NCBI GenBank assembly: GCA_966128725.1
Contig: CBHYLN010000188.1
Coordinates: 1 to 8,510 of the forward strand
Source of the DNA: JAFDZV01 sp966128725
GTDB lineage: Bacteria > Bacteroidota > Ignavibacteria > OLB7
Direction: 5' to 3'
Length of the DNA: 8,510 nt
Shown: positions 1 to 7,600 of the stretch, in pieces
Numbering within the stretch: the first letter of the stretch is position 1
Layout: every line of letters starts with the position of its first letter
Position numbers and translations under genes: made by a program
The notes under the pieces: generated by a model
Told to the model about the DNA's origin: nothing
Database searches by the model: none
What the model saw: only the letters and a program-made list of their open reading frames with translations

Positions 1-1
1 C

Positions 2-2425
2 GGGCAGTTGTATTGCTACAATCGCAACGGCGGCAACTGGTTCGGTGTGGCGTCCAACGCGATCAAGCTGAAAACCTGGACCCATCTGGCCTTCGTGTAC
101 GACGGCACCCAGCCCGACAACGCGCGCCGCATGCGGCTGTACGTGAACGGTGCGCCGGCCGGCCTGGCGTTTACCGGCGTGATCGCGGCAACTGCCCCGG
201 TGACGAACGAGTCGTTCACGCTTTCGGAAATCTCGCACGGCGCCGCGGCGCTGAAGGGCGCGTTCGACGAGGTTCGCGTGTTCGGCGCCGCGCTGGACTC
301 CGCAACCATCCGGGCGTGGTGGGCAGGCTCCGGCCCGATGAACACACATCCGTACCTGGCGTCGCTTCTTGCACACTACTCCATGGAGGGTGATACCGGC
401 GGCACGCTGCACAACAGGGCCGGCGGGCTGCACAACGGTACGCTGGTTGGCGCCCCGCAATGGCGAACCTCGCACGGCAGCGAGCTTCTGGCCGGGCAGC
501 GCGCGCTTGCCACAACCCCGAACATCGGCCTGCTGAAGGGCTCGTATACGGTGGCGCGCGATACATCGGTGGCCACCAACCGTGTTGCCAACGAGCCGGT
601 TACCGTGCAGACCTACGAGATTCGCGATCGCCGGCCGGTGCTCACGAACGTGGAGTACGTGTGGCCCAGCGGCTACTCCTACACGTACAACGAGGCGGGC
701 GCGGCAGTTGATTCGGTTGCCGTGCCGCCAACCGAGGTGCTGCACAACCGCAAGCTGCGGTATTACGGCGCCCCGTTCGAGGTGTACGACCAGATCGAGA
801 TCGGGCGCTATATCACGCCGTACGGCATCAATCTGGATCTGGGGCCGAACGGCTTCACGTGGATCTACGATGTAACCGACTACGCCCCGCTGCTGCGCGA
901 CAGCGTGGACTTCACCAGCGGCAGCAACAGCGAGTTGGCGGATGTCCGCTTCGCGTTCATCAAGGGCGATCCGCCCCGCCGCGTTCTGGCGATCGACACG
1001 ATCTGGGGGTGGACGTACGACCGGTCCTACCGCGATATCGCGGCCGACAGGGTGTTCTCCGCGCGCACGTTGAAGCTGGGCCCGGATACGCGCCAGGCCA
1101 TGGTGCGCACGCGCCTTACCGGCCACGGCCACAACAGCAACGATGGCTCGTATCCGCATTGCTGCGAGTGGAAGGACAACACCCACTACCTGCTGCTGAA
1201 CGGCCAGCAGGCATACACGTGGCATGTGTTCCAGTATGATGACTGCGCGCTGAACCCGGTGTATCCGCAGGGGGGCACGTGGCCCGGATCGCGCGAAGGG
1301 TGGTGCCCGGGCGATCGCGTGAAGGATCACGACTTCGAGATTACCGACTGGGTGCGGGGCGATTCGGTGACGGTGGATTACGATATCACCGATGTCCCGA
1401 CCGATAACCTGGGCATGGGCAACGGGGTGTATCTCTCCACGTTCCAGTTGTTCCAGTACGGCGAGCCCACGCACCCGGTGGATGCCGAGGTGTACGACGT
1501 GCTTGCCCCAACCGACGTGGGGTATTATTCGCGCAAGAACCCGATGTGCGGCAGCCCGCGCGTGATCGTGCGCAACAACGGCGCGGCGCCGATTACCGCG
1601 CTGGAGTTCAACTACGGCGTGTCCGGCGGAACGCAGGAACACTATTCTTGGAGCGGCAGCATCAAGCCGAATGTGTTTGATACGGTGCAGCTTCCGGTGT
1701 CGGGCAATCCGTTCTGGCTGGGCGACGCGCAACACCGGTTCACGGTGCGTGTAAGCAGCCCCAACGGCCAGGCCGATCAGTATGCGGCAAACGATTCGAT
1801 GGTCACGACGTACCGTGCGCCGGATCTGTACGGCGACCAGTTGGTGCTGTGGTACCGTACCAACAAGCGGCCGGAGGATTTCACGCTGGAGATTCGCGAC
1901 GCGTCCGGCAACCTGGTGTTCCAGAAAACCAACGCCGCGGCCGAGACGCTGTATCGCGACACGCTGAGCCTTGCGCCGGGCTGTTACTCGATGGAGCTTG
2001 TGGATCGTAATCTGCTGGGGCTTTCCTACTGGGCCTATGCCGAGCAGGGCAGCGGCTACCTGCGGCTGTACAACACCTCCGGGAAGCAGTTGAAGGCGTT
2101 CAACCCGGATTGCGGCGCCGGCACGTTCTACAGCTTCTCGGTTGGCAATGTGGGGCGCGTGGATGACCCCGCCGTGGACAATGTTCTGGCGCTGTTCCCG
2201 AATCCTGCGGCCGAGCGCGTTACCGTGGTGCTCGACGAGTTCCCCATTGGCGCAGCCCGGCTCGAGCTGTACAACGTGCGCGGCGAGCTTGTGAAACGCC
2301 AGGATGTTACCATCGGCGATCGTTTCAGCCTCAGCGTGGATACGCGTGACCTGGCGGCGGGCTCCTACCTGGTGCGCGTGGTTGGCGCGGGTCGATCGCT
2401 GCAGAAGCGGTTCGTGAAGAAGTAG
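2..2425 (+). CDS. PNGase F-like T9SS-secreted protein with LamG modules (5' truncated)
   Basis: The frame is open to the left edge with no convincing start, so this is the C-terminal ~807 residues of a larger protein. Residues are counted from the TTG codon at nt 8. Residues 1-105 are the end of a LamG/concanavalin A-like domain (WTHLAFVYDG, LYVNG, FDEVRVF). Residues 117-160 look like the start of another (LLAHYSMEGDTGG). Residues ~245-500 resemble the two beta-sandwich domains of peptide-N-glycosidase F: ITPYGINLDLG, GFTWIYDVTDY, then TGHGHN (371-376), CCEW, NPVYPQGGTW (416-425) and GWCPGD. That enzyme releases N-glycans from asparagine. Its catalytic Asp60/Glu118/Glu206 could not be mapped here by eye, so activity is unproven. 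Residues ~512-600 are CARDB/Ig-like, and 605-715 form another beta-rich domain (GCYSMELVD). Residues ~726-805 are a type A T9SS sorting domain (LFPNPAAERVTV ... LAAGSYLVRV ... RFVKK). The protein is therefore exported and probably surface-attached or released. It is convergent with the next gene. Confidence 0.88.
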   Translation, partial: GQLYCYNRNGGNWFGVASNAIKLKTWTHLAFVYDGTQPDNARRMRLYVNGAPAGLAFTGVIAATAPVTNESFTLSEISHGAAALKGAFDEVRVFGAALDSATIRAWWAGSGPMNTHPYLASLLAHYSMEGDTGGTLHNRAGGLHNGTLVGAPQWRTSHGSELLAGQRALATTPNIGLLKGSYTVARDTSVATNRVANEPVTVQTYEIRDRRPVLTNVEYVWPSGYSYTYNEAGAAVDSVAVPPTEVLHNRKLRYYGAPFEVYDQIEIGRYITPYGINLDLGPNGFTWIYDVTDYAPLLRDSVDFTSGSNSELADVRFAFIKGDPPRRVLAIDTIWGWTYDRSYRDIAADRVFSARTLKLGPDTRQAMVRTRLTGHGHNSNDGSYPHCCEWKDNTHYLLLNGQQAYTWHVFQYDDCALNPVYPQGGTWPGSREGWCPGDRVKDHDFEITDWVRGDSVTVDYDITDVPTDNLGMGNGVYLSTFQLFQYGEPTHPVDAEVYDVLAPTDVGYYSRKNPMCGSPRVIVRNNGAAPITALEFNYGVSGGTQEHYSWSGSIKPNVFDTVQLPVSGNPFWLGDAQHRFTVRVSSPNGQADQYAANDSMVTTYRAPDLYGDQLVLWYRTNKRPEDFTLEIRDASGNLVFQKTNAAAETLYRDTLSLAPGCYSMELVDRNLLGLSYWAYAEQGSGYLRLYNTSGKQLKAFNPDCGAGTFYSFSVGNVGRVDDPAVDNVLALFPNPAAERVTVVLDEFPIGAARLELYNVRGELVKRQDVTIGDRFSLSVDTRDLAAGSYLVRVVGAGRSLQKRFVKK

Positions 2426-2439
2426 CCCGGGCCGGGGCG

Positions 2440-2474
2440 GCCGGCTGCGCAGGACGGATGCGGCGCTGCCCGGC
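2440..2474 (+). terminator. weak GC-rich hairpin after the PNGase-like gene
   Basis: Arms GCCGG (2440-2444) and CCGGC (2470-2474) pair, followed inward by GCGC (2447-2450) with GCGC (2463-2466). The internal loop is CT/TGC and the terminal loop is 12 nt. It starts 15 nt past the stop codon in the gap between convergent genes, where a terminator is expected. There is no T tract, and such pairings are common by chance in GC-rich DNA, so the call is weak. Confidence 0.25.
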
Positions 2475-2603
2475 TCGGCATGGTGATGTGATACTCGAGA
2501 TGGCGCGGATGTGGCCGGGATTGGCTGCCTTCGCGCCATCGCCGTTCAGTGGCGTGCCCTGTGGGGGCGGCGTGCCGGCCGTGGCGTTCGTGGGACCGTG
2601 ATA

Positions 2604-3044
2604 TCAGCCCAGATCGCCGGCGGTGCCGTGGTCCAGGCGCTCCACGTCCTGCTGGATACGGCGGCCACGCTCCTGCACGGCGGCCTGCTGCACCGCCAGG
2701 CAGAATCCTTCGGCCGCCTCGCGGTCGCCACGCCGGATGGCCATCGTCACCGTCCCCATGCGGGCTTCGGGAAGTGATTCGATGATGTGTTGCGAGCGCG
2801 TGCGCAGCGTGATGCGGTTGCTGAATCCAAGCATCTTCTTCTGGTACGTCAGCGACTGGATCTCGGCAAAGGGGACGGTGATCCGTTTGGATGCGGACTT
2901 CAACAGGCCGGAGATGGTGTCGGCGATGCGGTACTCGATGACAAGCGCATCGCTGTTGCACGACAGCAGGCCCTGCGTTTCCGAAAGCCCGAAATGTGTG
3001 TCGTTATCGATCGTGAACGGTACGGGGTCGAGATGCTGGAGCAT
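2604..3044 (-). CDS. small PH-like domain protein, function unknown
   Basis: This encodes 146 residues with no signal peptide or membrane segment, so it is probably cytoplasmic. The pattern resembles bacterial PH-like domains: a short lead-in (HFGLSETQGLLSCNSDALVIEYRI), alternating beta strands with a turn (RITVPFAEIQSLTYQKKMLGFSNRITLRT), then ESLPEARMGTVTMAIRRGDREAAEGF. The last part leads into a C-terminal helix (about 104-125) and a charged Gln/Arg-rich tail. The 'VPF.EI.SL' strand and the 'R.GDREAA..F' strand-helix junction are what suggest the fold. The ATG at 3044 was chosen because the upstream frame (to 3251) is Arg/Ala-rich, overlaps the intergenic hairpin and reads as non-coding. 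No Shine-Dalgarno sequence precedes it, which is common in Bacteroidota-type genomes. The role is unknown; PH-like domains usually bind lipids or proteins. It stands alone, convergent with the gene to its left. Confidence 0.68.
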   Translation of the reverse strand: MLQHLDPVPFTIDNDTHFGLSETQGLLSCNSDALVIEYRIADTISGLLKSASKRITVPFAEIQSLTYQKKMLGFSNRITLRTRSQHIIESLPEARMGTVTMAIRRGDREAAEGFCLAVQQAAVQERGRRIQQDVERLDHGTAGDLG

Positions 3045-3107
3045 GATCGGCTGTTCATTGGTCCGGGATCGCCTTGGTTGCGCGGCGCGTTGCGCGCGCC
3101 TGCCCGG

Positions 3108-3115
3108 CGAATATA
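3108..3115 (-). promoter_or_regulatory. possible Bacteroidota-type -7 element
   Basis: On the minus strand this reads TATATTCG, one mismatch from the TAnnTTTG -7 consensus of Bacteroidota primary sigma factors. It would start transcription about 57 nt before the ATG of the PH-like gene. No TTTG/TTG -33 element is visible at the right distance, so this is only a candidate. Confidence 0.22.
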
Positions 3116-3242
3116 CGCCGAGGTACCGTTGCCGTGTGATGGCGCGGCTGGTGGTGTGATGGCGGCGTTGGGCTGTGTGACGAACGAAGGGAACCTGCCG
3201 TGCCGCTGCCCTGCGAACCCGCGCCCGGCGGGGCGGAAATGC

Positions 3243-3277
3243 AACGATCACGGCCGTTGTTGGCGGCCGTGATCGTT
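3243..3277 (-). terminator. perfect 14-bp-stem hairpin, likely DUF1573 terminator
   Basis: AACGATCACGGCCG (3243-3256) is the exact reverse complement of 3264-3277, with a 7-nt loop TTGTTGG. It lies 76 nt beyond the stop of the minus-strand DUF1573 gene. On that strand it is followed by GCATTTCC, so the T tract is very short. It could be a factor-assisted terminator, an RNA-stabilising 3' stem, or a dyad binding site upstream of the PH-like gene. Confidence 0.6.
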
Positions 3278-3353
3278 ATCGTTCGCATATGCCCGAAATC
3301 CCGCCAGGCCGTTGTTGAACGGGCTGACGAACCTGGGGCATTTCAACAGGCTG

Positions 3354-4184
3354 TTAGTGCGGCTTGCTCGAATGCCCGGACAGCGTGGGCGCGGAGGTTG
3401 TTGACGTTGCCGACGGCGTCACCGGTGCGATGGGCGACTGCGGCGTGGCCGTGGTCGGCGTTGTGGTCAACGGCTTCATCGCGCCGGAGATCGTGATCTC
3501 CAGCACCGGGATTTCCGTGCTCGACGTCTTGATCTTCAACGTTGCGTGCGGCGGATTCACGGCCTCCTTCGGCGTGGCGAAGGCGTTGAACGCGAATTCC
3601 TCGCCCGGCTTCAGCGTGCGCGGCGAGGTCATCTCCAAGCGGAGCCCAACGTTGCTACCGTCGGCAATCTCCGGTACCTGGAACGTGATGGCCGCGTCGC
3701 TGGTGTTCTTGATCGTGATCGGCGAAGCCGCTGCCTCAACCCCGACTTCCGCGTTGGAGATCAGCATGTACTGCATCGGCGAGCAGGTGATGGCGCGCTT
3801 TACGTTCGCCTTCAGGTTCAGCGTCTCGGTTGGCGTTGTGGGATCGTTCGACGTGATCTTGATGTACTTCTCCACGGGGCCGGATCGCGTGGTGACATCC
3901 AATGTGATGTTGATCGTGCCAACATCGCCCGGGGCCAGCAGGTTCTTGTCGATCGGCGCGGCGGTGCATCCGCATCCAGGGCGCACCTCGGTGATCTTCA
4001 GCTCCTCGCTGCCCGTGTTCTTCACCTGCACGGCCGCGGTCAGCTTGCCCGGTGGGACCACGCCCCAATCGTACGTGTTGCCGCCCACGATTTCCAACTT
4101 TGGCTGCGCAAGGGCAATGGTGCCGCCAACCGTAACGATGGCCGCGCAGGCCATCACCGTCCTGAGGATTCCGTTCATCTTCAT
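3354..4184 (-). CDS. secreted DUF1573 domain protein
   Basis: This encodes 276 residues. A signal peptide begins MKMNGILRTV and has a hydrophobic core (MACAAIVTVGGTIALA), with a likely cut after Ala26 (ALA|Q). Residues ~38-128 are a DUF1573 domain, a secreted Ig-like beta sandwich. It shows the family pattern YDWGVVPPG, VKNTGSEELKI, the RPGCGCT cysteine motif (71-73), LLAPGDVGTI and ITSNDPTTPTETL. A second Ig-like half (about 135-235: ITIKNTSDAAITF, LKPGEEFAFNAF) follows, then a 41-residue Thr/Pro/Ser-rich low-complexity tail (236-276) that ends without a T9SS sorting domain. The ATG at 4184 is preferred because GAGG lies 8 nt upstream and the signal peptide begins there; the frame extends to 4256 but lacks secretion logic. 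The domain's biochemical role is not known. The protein is probably periplasmic or outer-surface. Confidence 0.88.
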   Translation of the reverse strand: MKMNGILRTVMACAAIVTVGGTIALAQPKLEIVGGNTYDWGVVPPGKLTAAVQVKNTGSEELKITEVRPGCGCTAAPIDKNLLAPGDVGTINITLDVTTRSGPVEKYIKITSNDPTTPTETLNLKANVKRAITCSPMQYMLISNAEVGVEAAASPITIKNTSDAAITFQVPEIADGSNVGLRLEMTSPRTLKPGEEFAFNAFATPKEAVNPPHATLKIKTSSTEIPVLEITISGAMKPLTTTPTTATPQSPIAPVTPSATSTTSAPTLSGHSSKPH

Positions 4185-4192
4185 TGTATCTG

Positions 4193-4196
4193 CCTC
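4193..4196 (-). promoter_or_regulatory. ribosome binding site of the DUF1573 gene
   Basis: GAGG on the minus strand lies 8 nt before the ATG at 4184. It decides the start between that ATG, an in-frame ATG two codons later at 4178, and the longer frame from 4256. Confidence 0.55.
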
Positions 4197-4380
4197 GAAT
4201 AGGTTGAATTGTTGCTGTAGATACCGTTTGCCGCGGTTGGTGCCGCGCGGCGACATATCGTAAGTGCGCGAACCGGCCGAAACGTTACATCGGGTGTTTC
4301 ACGGGGTGCTCCATGCCAAATGTGCCCCGGCGGCAGGTGATATCAGGTGCTACCGGCGCACAACACACCGTTCCTGCAGG

Positions 4381-4411
4381 GCCGTGCTGTATATCGGGGT
4401 ATACAGGTGCG
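4381..4411. repeat. 31-bp direct repeat, copy 1 (with internal dyad)
   Basis: This is identical to 4533-4563 over all 31 bases. Its core CTGTATATCGGGGTATACAG (4387-4406) is a 7-bp inverted repeat (CTGTATA/TATACAG) around the 6-nt spacer TCGGGG. It could form a small hairpin or be a dyad protein-binding site. The bases just outside differ from those of copy 2, so the repeat edges are sharp. Confidence 0.9.
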
Positions 4412-4478
4412 TAATGGGTATGAGTGATGTGGTATGCGCGGCTCGGGAAGTCATCGTGGATGCGGTGCAGGAATTCAC

Positions 4479-4505
4479 CGCAAAGGGCGCAAAGGCGCGC
4501 GAAGG
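4479..4505. repeat. 9-bp tandem simple repeat
   Basis: Units CGCAAAGGG (4479-4487), CGCAAAGGC (4488-4496) and the degenerate GCGCGAAGG (4497-4505) lie in register. GGAATTC occurs just before them (4470-4476) and at their end (4504-4510). Confidence 0.75.
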
Positions 4506-4531
4506 AATTCCGCATTTCGCATTCCTCATTC
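4504..4531. repeat. 7-bp tandem simple repeat
   Basis: Four heptads lie in register: GGAATTC, CGCATTT, CGCATTC and CTCATTC, with consensus near CGCATTC. They begin where the 9-bp repeats end and stop one base before the second 31-bp repeat. Confidence 0.75.
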
Positions 4532-4532
4532 C

Positions 4533-4563
4533 GCCGTGCTGTATATCGGGGTATACAGGTGCG
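4533..4563. repeat. 31-bp direct repeat, copy 2 (with internal dyad)
   Basis: This is an exact copy of 4381-4411, offset by 152 bp, with the same CTGTATA/TATACAG dyad (4539-4558). Its last base is also the first base of the long hairpin at 4563-4617. Confidence 0.9.
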
Positions 4564-4617
4564 GTTGCAAACGGCCCCAACGGAATATGTATTCCATCGG
4601 GGCCGTCTGTTGCAACC
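4563..4617 (-). terminator. long hairpin terminator of the large T9SS cargo gene
   Basis: Three stacked stems: GGTTGCAA (4563-4570) with TTGCAACC (4610-4617); ACGGCCCC (4571-4578) with GGGGCCGT (4599-4606); and GGAATA (4582-4587) with TATTCC (4590-4595). The first two stems are separated only by a 3-nt bulge (CTG), and the second and third by an AAC/ATC internal loop. It begins 19 nt after the stop of the minus-strand gene, which fits a terminator. No T run follows on that strand, so termination may need a factor, or the stem may mainly protect the mRNA 3' end. Confidence 0.65.
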
Positions 4618-4636
4618 GGCATTGCAGGCAACGCGC

Positions 4637-7600
4637 CTACCGTGATATCACAAGCGTGCGCGCCATCCGTGTGCCGTTGGCGATCAGCTCGTACAGGTAG
4701 GTGCCCGATGGGAGGCCGCTCAGGTTGCACGTCACGGCGTGCTCGCCGGGTTCGTACCTGCCGGCGGCCAATGTCCGCAGCTCCCTGCCGGCGATGTCGG
4801 CCAGCACCAGCCGCACGTTGCACGCCGTTGCCAACGTGAACGCGATCGAGGTTTCCTGCCGGGCCGGGTTTGGCGTGTTTGCCCCAAGCCACATTCCACC
4901 GCGCTCCCCGGCGGATGGCTCCACGCCCAGTGTGCTGGAACGTTGCACAACAAAACGCACAGCGCCGTCCGGCTCGGCCGTATCGCGGGAGACTCCGTAT
5001 TGCTCCAGATCAACCATGAACGTTGCCGTGTCCGAAGGCGGCTGCGTGTTGTATATAAACCCAATCGTCACCGGGGCAACCTCGCCGGAATCAAGCCGCA
5101 GGCCGCCGATCCATCCACCATTGCGGGCCAATTGAACCGTGTGGGCCTTGTCGTTCGATGCGGCGACCGTTCCCTTCCTTCCGGCGCTGTCCCAGCGGTC
5201 GTACAACGCCCCCTTCAGCTCCAGCGTTACGGTGCCGACGTCGAAGAACGTGTGCCCATTATCGTTCGCCGGCGAGGTGACCACCAGCCGGGCATCGGCC
5301 GCGGATGTTCGAGAGCCGCGTACAAGAACCCCGAACCTCCATGGCTGCTCGTCGTTGTTCACAACGGAGACGTTCCGCCACGCGACGCGGTTGTTATTGC
5401 GTGTGTTGGCGCCTACCGACTCCGTTTCCGGAAACGTCATTGGGCACAACGTCTCCGGTTGCGTCACCAGGCGCGCCAACAGGCAGAAGTGATGCTGCTC
5501 CTGTTCCGTGAAACAGCGGCTGAAGCTGGAGGGGCTGGGCGGGGTCCAGGCAAATGGGCCTGCTGTAATGGTTCCTCCGGCCGGCACCGTTACTGGAATT
5601 GCAGACGCCACTTCGCCGCTGGCGATGGTGCCGCACACCGGGCCGTTGCCGTTGGTCCAGTCCTTCGGCCAGTCCATGTGGGTTGATGCCTTTGCCCAGT
5701 TGAGATGAAGTATTGCCGTGCCGTCCGCGGTGTCGCGATTGCGGACGGTGACGTACACGTAATTCGTCTCGCCGGCTATCGGGTTCTGATGCACGATGCC
5801 GCCGTCCGCCGCGTTCCTGATCCATATATCCGGGCTTGCCCAGAGCACCGGTCCTGCCTCAACGTCGGGTTCGTTCCCGATATCGAGATCATTGTCCCGC
5901 ATCCAGAGCTTCGGGCATCGGCGGCGGTCGAAGTTCAGGAAGTCACGTCTCAGAACGTCGCCTGCTCCCAGCTTCACCGCATGTATGCCCCGGCCGCCCG
6001 GCGCGGTCTGCGCCCAGCCCGGTTGTGCTGTTTCAGCAATCGTGTAGTCGCCGGGTGGCAGGTTGCCGAAGTAATAATTGCCGGCGGCATCGGTGCGTGT
6101 TGTGTGGTTGCTGGGTTCCAGCGTGATCTGCCAGCCTTCAAGCCCGGGCTCGGCATTCCGTTGGTCTATCGTGTTGTCGTCGCGTCCGTTGCCGTTCAGG
6201 TCGTTGATCTTCCTGCCGGTGATCCAGCCCGTTGAATCGCAACAGGCCGGCTTGCGCAGCGCGCCGTCATCAGCCGTAACAACACCGCGCACGTTCATGC
6301 CGCATGGGCCGCCATTGTTGTATACCTGTACCGTCAGACAGTTGACGCCGCCCGCCAGATACGGCGCCAGATCGATATGCGCCGGCGGGGCCTTGAATCC
6401 ATAGGTAGCAATGGTCTGGCCGATAAGCGTGCCGTTGAGAAACACACGCGCCTCGTTGTCGGCCAGTACGTCGAGTATCATCCTGGTTGCCTGTGTTGGT
6501 TGCGCAACGCAGAAACAGGTCTGGAATGTATAGGTGCCTTCCTTGGACATCCTGACATCCGGATACCCGCTTATCCAGGTGCTGTTCGCCAGCGGACCGG
6601 CCCATCCCGGGTAGGGGTCCGCGGCCACGGCCGGACGCGGCTCGGTGCTGGTTGGGTCAGGGTCGGCAATCACCGTCCACGCGCTGCCGGCAGCACCAAT
6701 CGGGACTGTCCCGCCGGTTCGATAATCCCATCCCGTGTTCAGCGTAAGCGTATCGGTTGCGCATGGGTCCGGCCGGCCCGTGCAACATCCCGGCTTGCGC
6801 AGCACGCCGTTGTCGGCGGTGATGAATCCGCTCACGTTCAGGCCGCTCGGGCCGCTTTGGTTGTGAACCTGCACCACCAGGCAGTTGACGCCGCCAACCA
6901 GATACGGCGCCAGATCGAGATGTGTTGGCGGGGCCTTGAATCCATAGGTAGCGATGGTCTGGCCCACAAGCATGCCGTTGAGAAACACACGCGCATCGTT
7001 GTCGGCCAGGATGTCGAGGATCAGGTGTGAAACCTGCTCGGGGCGTTGCACGCAGAAACATGTCTGGAAACTGTAGTCGCCAACCAATGCCGAATAGATG
7101 CTGGGATATCCGCTTATCCATGTGCTGTTCGCCAGCGGTCCGGCCCAACCTGCGATGGATTCCACAACCACGGCCGGGCGCGGCTCAACGGTGGTCGGGT
7201 CAGGGTCGGCGGTGATCGTCCAATCGCTGTTGAGCGATCCAACAGCGATGGTTCCGCCGGTTCGATAATCCCATCCGGTGCTCAGCCTGAGCGTATCGGC
7301 CGCGCATGGGTTCGGCTGGCCCGTGCAACATCCCGGCTTGCGCAGCACCCCGTTGTTGGCGGTAACAATGCCGCCCACGTTCAGGCCACATGGGCCGCCG
7401 TAGTTGCTCACCTGTATCACCAGGCAATTGACGCCGCCAACCAGATACGGCGCCAGATCGAGATGTGTTGGCGGGGCCGAGAAGCCCCATGTTGGCGGTG
7501 TCTGCCCAACAAGATTGCCGTTGAGAAACACGCGCGCGCCGTCGTCGGCCAGAACGTCGAGTACCATGTGTGAGATTTGCGTGGGGCGCTGTACGCAGAA

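Larger units (their letters stand above)
3045..3353. other. non-coding gap between the PH-like and DUF1573 genes
   Basis: This 309-bp gap separates two minus-strand genes. It holds a perfect 14-bp-stem hairpin (3243-3277) and, immediately after the DUF1573 stop, a 7-bp inverted repeat (TGTTGAA 3313-3319 with TTCAACA 3342-3348, 22-nt loop). The 11-mer GGCCGTTGTTG occurs twice (3252-3262 and 3307-3317). The open frames that cross it are Arg/Ala/Pro-rich and show no recognisable protein character. Confidence 0.7.
4185..4636. other. 452-bp non-coding region with repeats
   Basis: No credible gene is present; the open frames here are Cys/Arg/Pro-rich shadows. From the DUF1573 start outwards it holds: a GC-rich mini-hairpin (CGCGG 4232-4236 with CCGCG 4243-4247) in the DUF1573 leader; about 120 bp with nothing recognisable; the first 31-bp repeat; a block of simple repeats; the second 31-bp repeat; and the terminator-like hairpin of the large minus-strand gene. 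Confidence 0.75.

Noticed and set aside
3311..3350. TTCAACAGGCTGTTAG-like string as an insertion sequence end
   Set aside because: The string overlaps the DUF1573 stop codon. No partner inverted end, target duplication or transposase is present.
3364..4263. 299-codon open frame on the plus strand opposite the DUF1573 gene
   Set aside because: It is nearly coextensive with the minus-strand gene. That gene has a signal peptide and clear family motifs, while the plus frame shows no domain pattern. This is a usual effect of GC-rich codon use.
4381..4563. CRISPR array from the paired 31-bp repeats
   Set aside because: There are only two repeats and a 121-bp gap full of simple repeats, with no spacer-repeat periodicity and no cas gene in the window.
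4264..4839. 191-codon plus-strand open frame across the repeat-rich intergenic region
   Set aside because: It reads through both 31-bp repeats and the terminator hairpin into the antisense of the cargo gene. The Cys/Arg/Pro-rich product looks non-coding.
4739..5686. 315-codon plus-strand open frame inside the large cargo gene
   Set aside because: Its product is Arg/Gly/Ala-rich without domains, and it lies opposite well-recognised CARDB-like and sorting-domain sequence.
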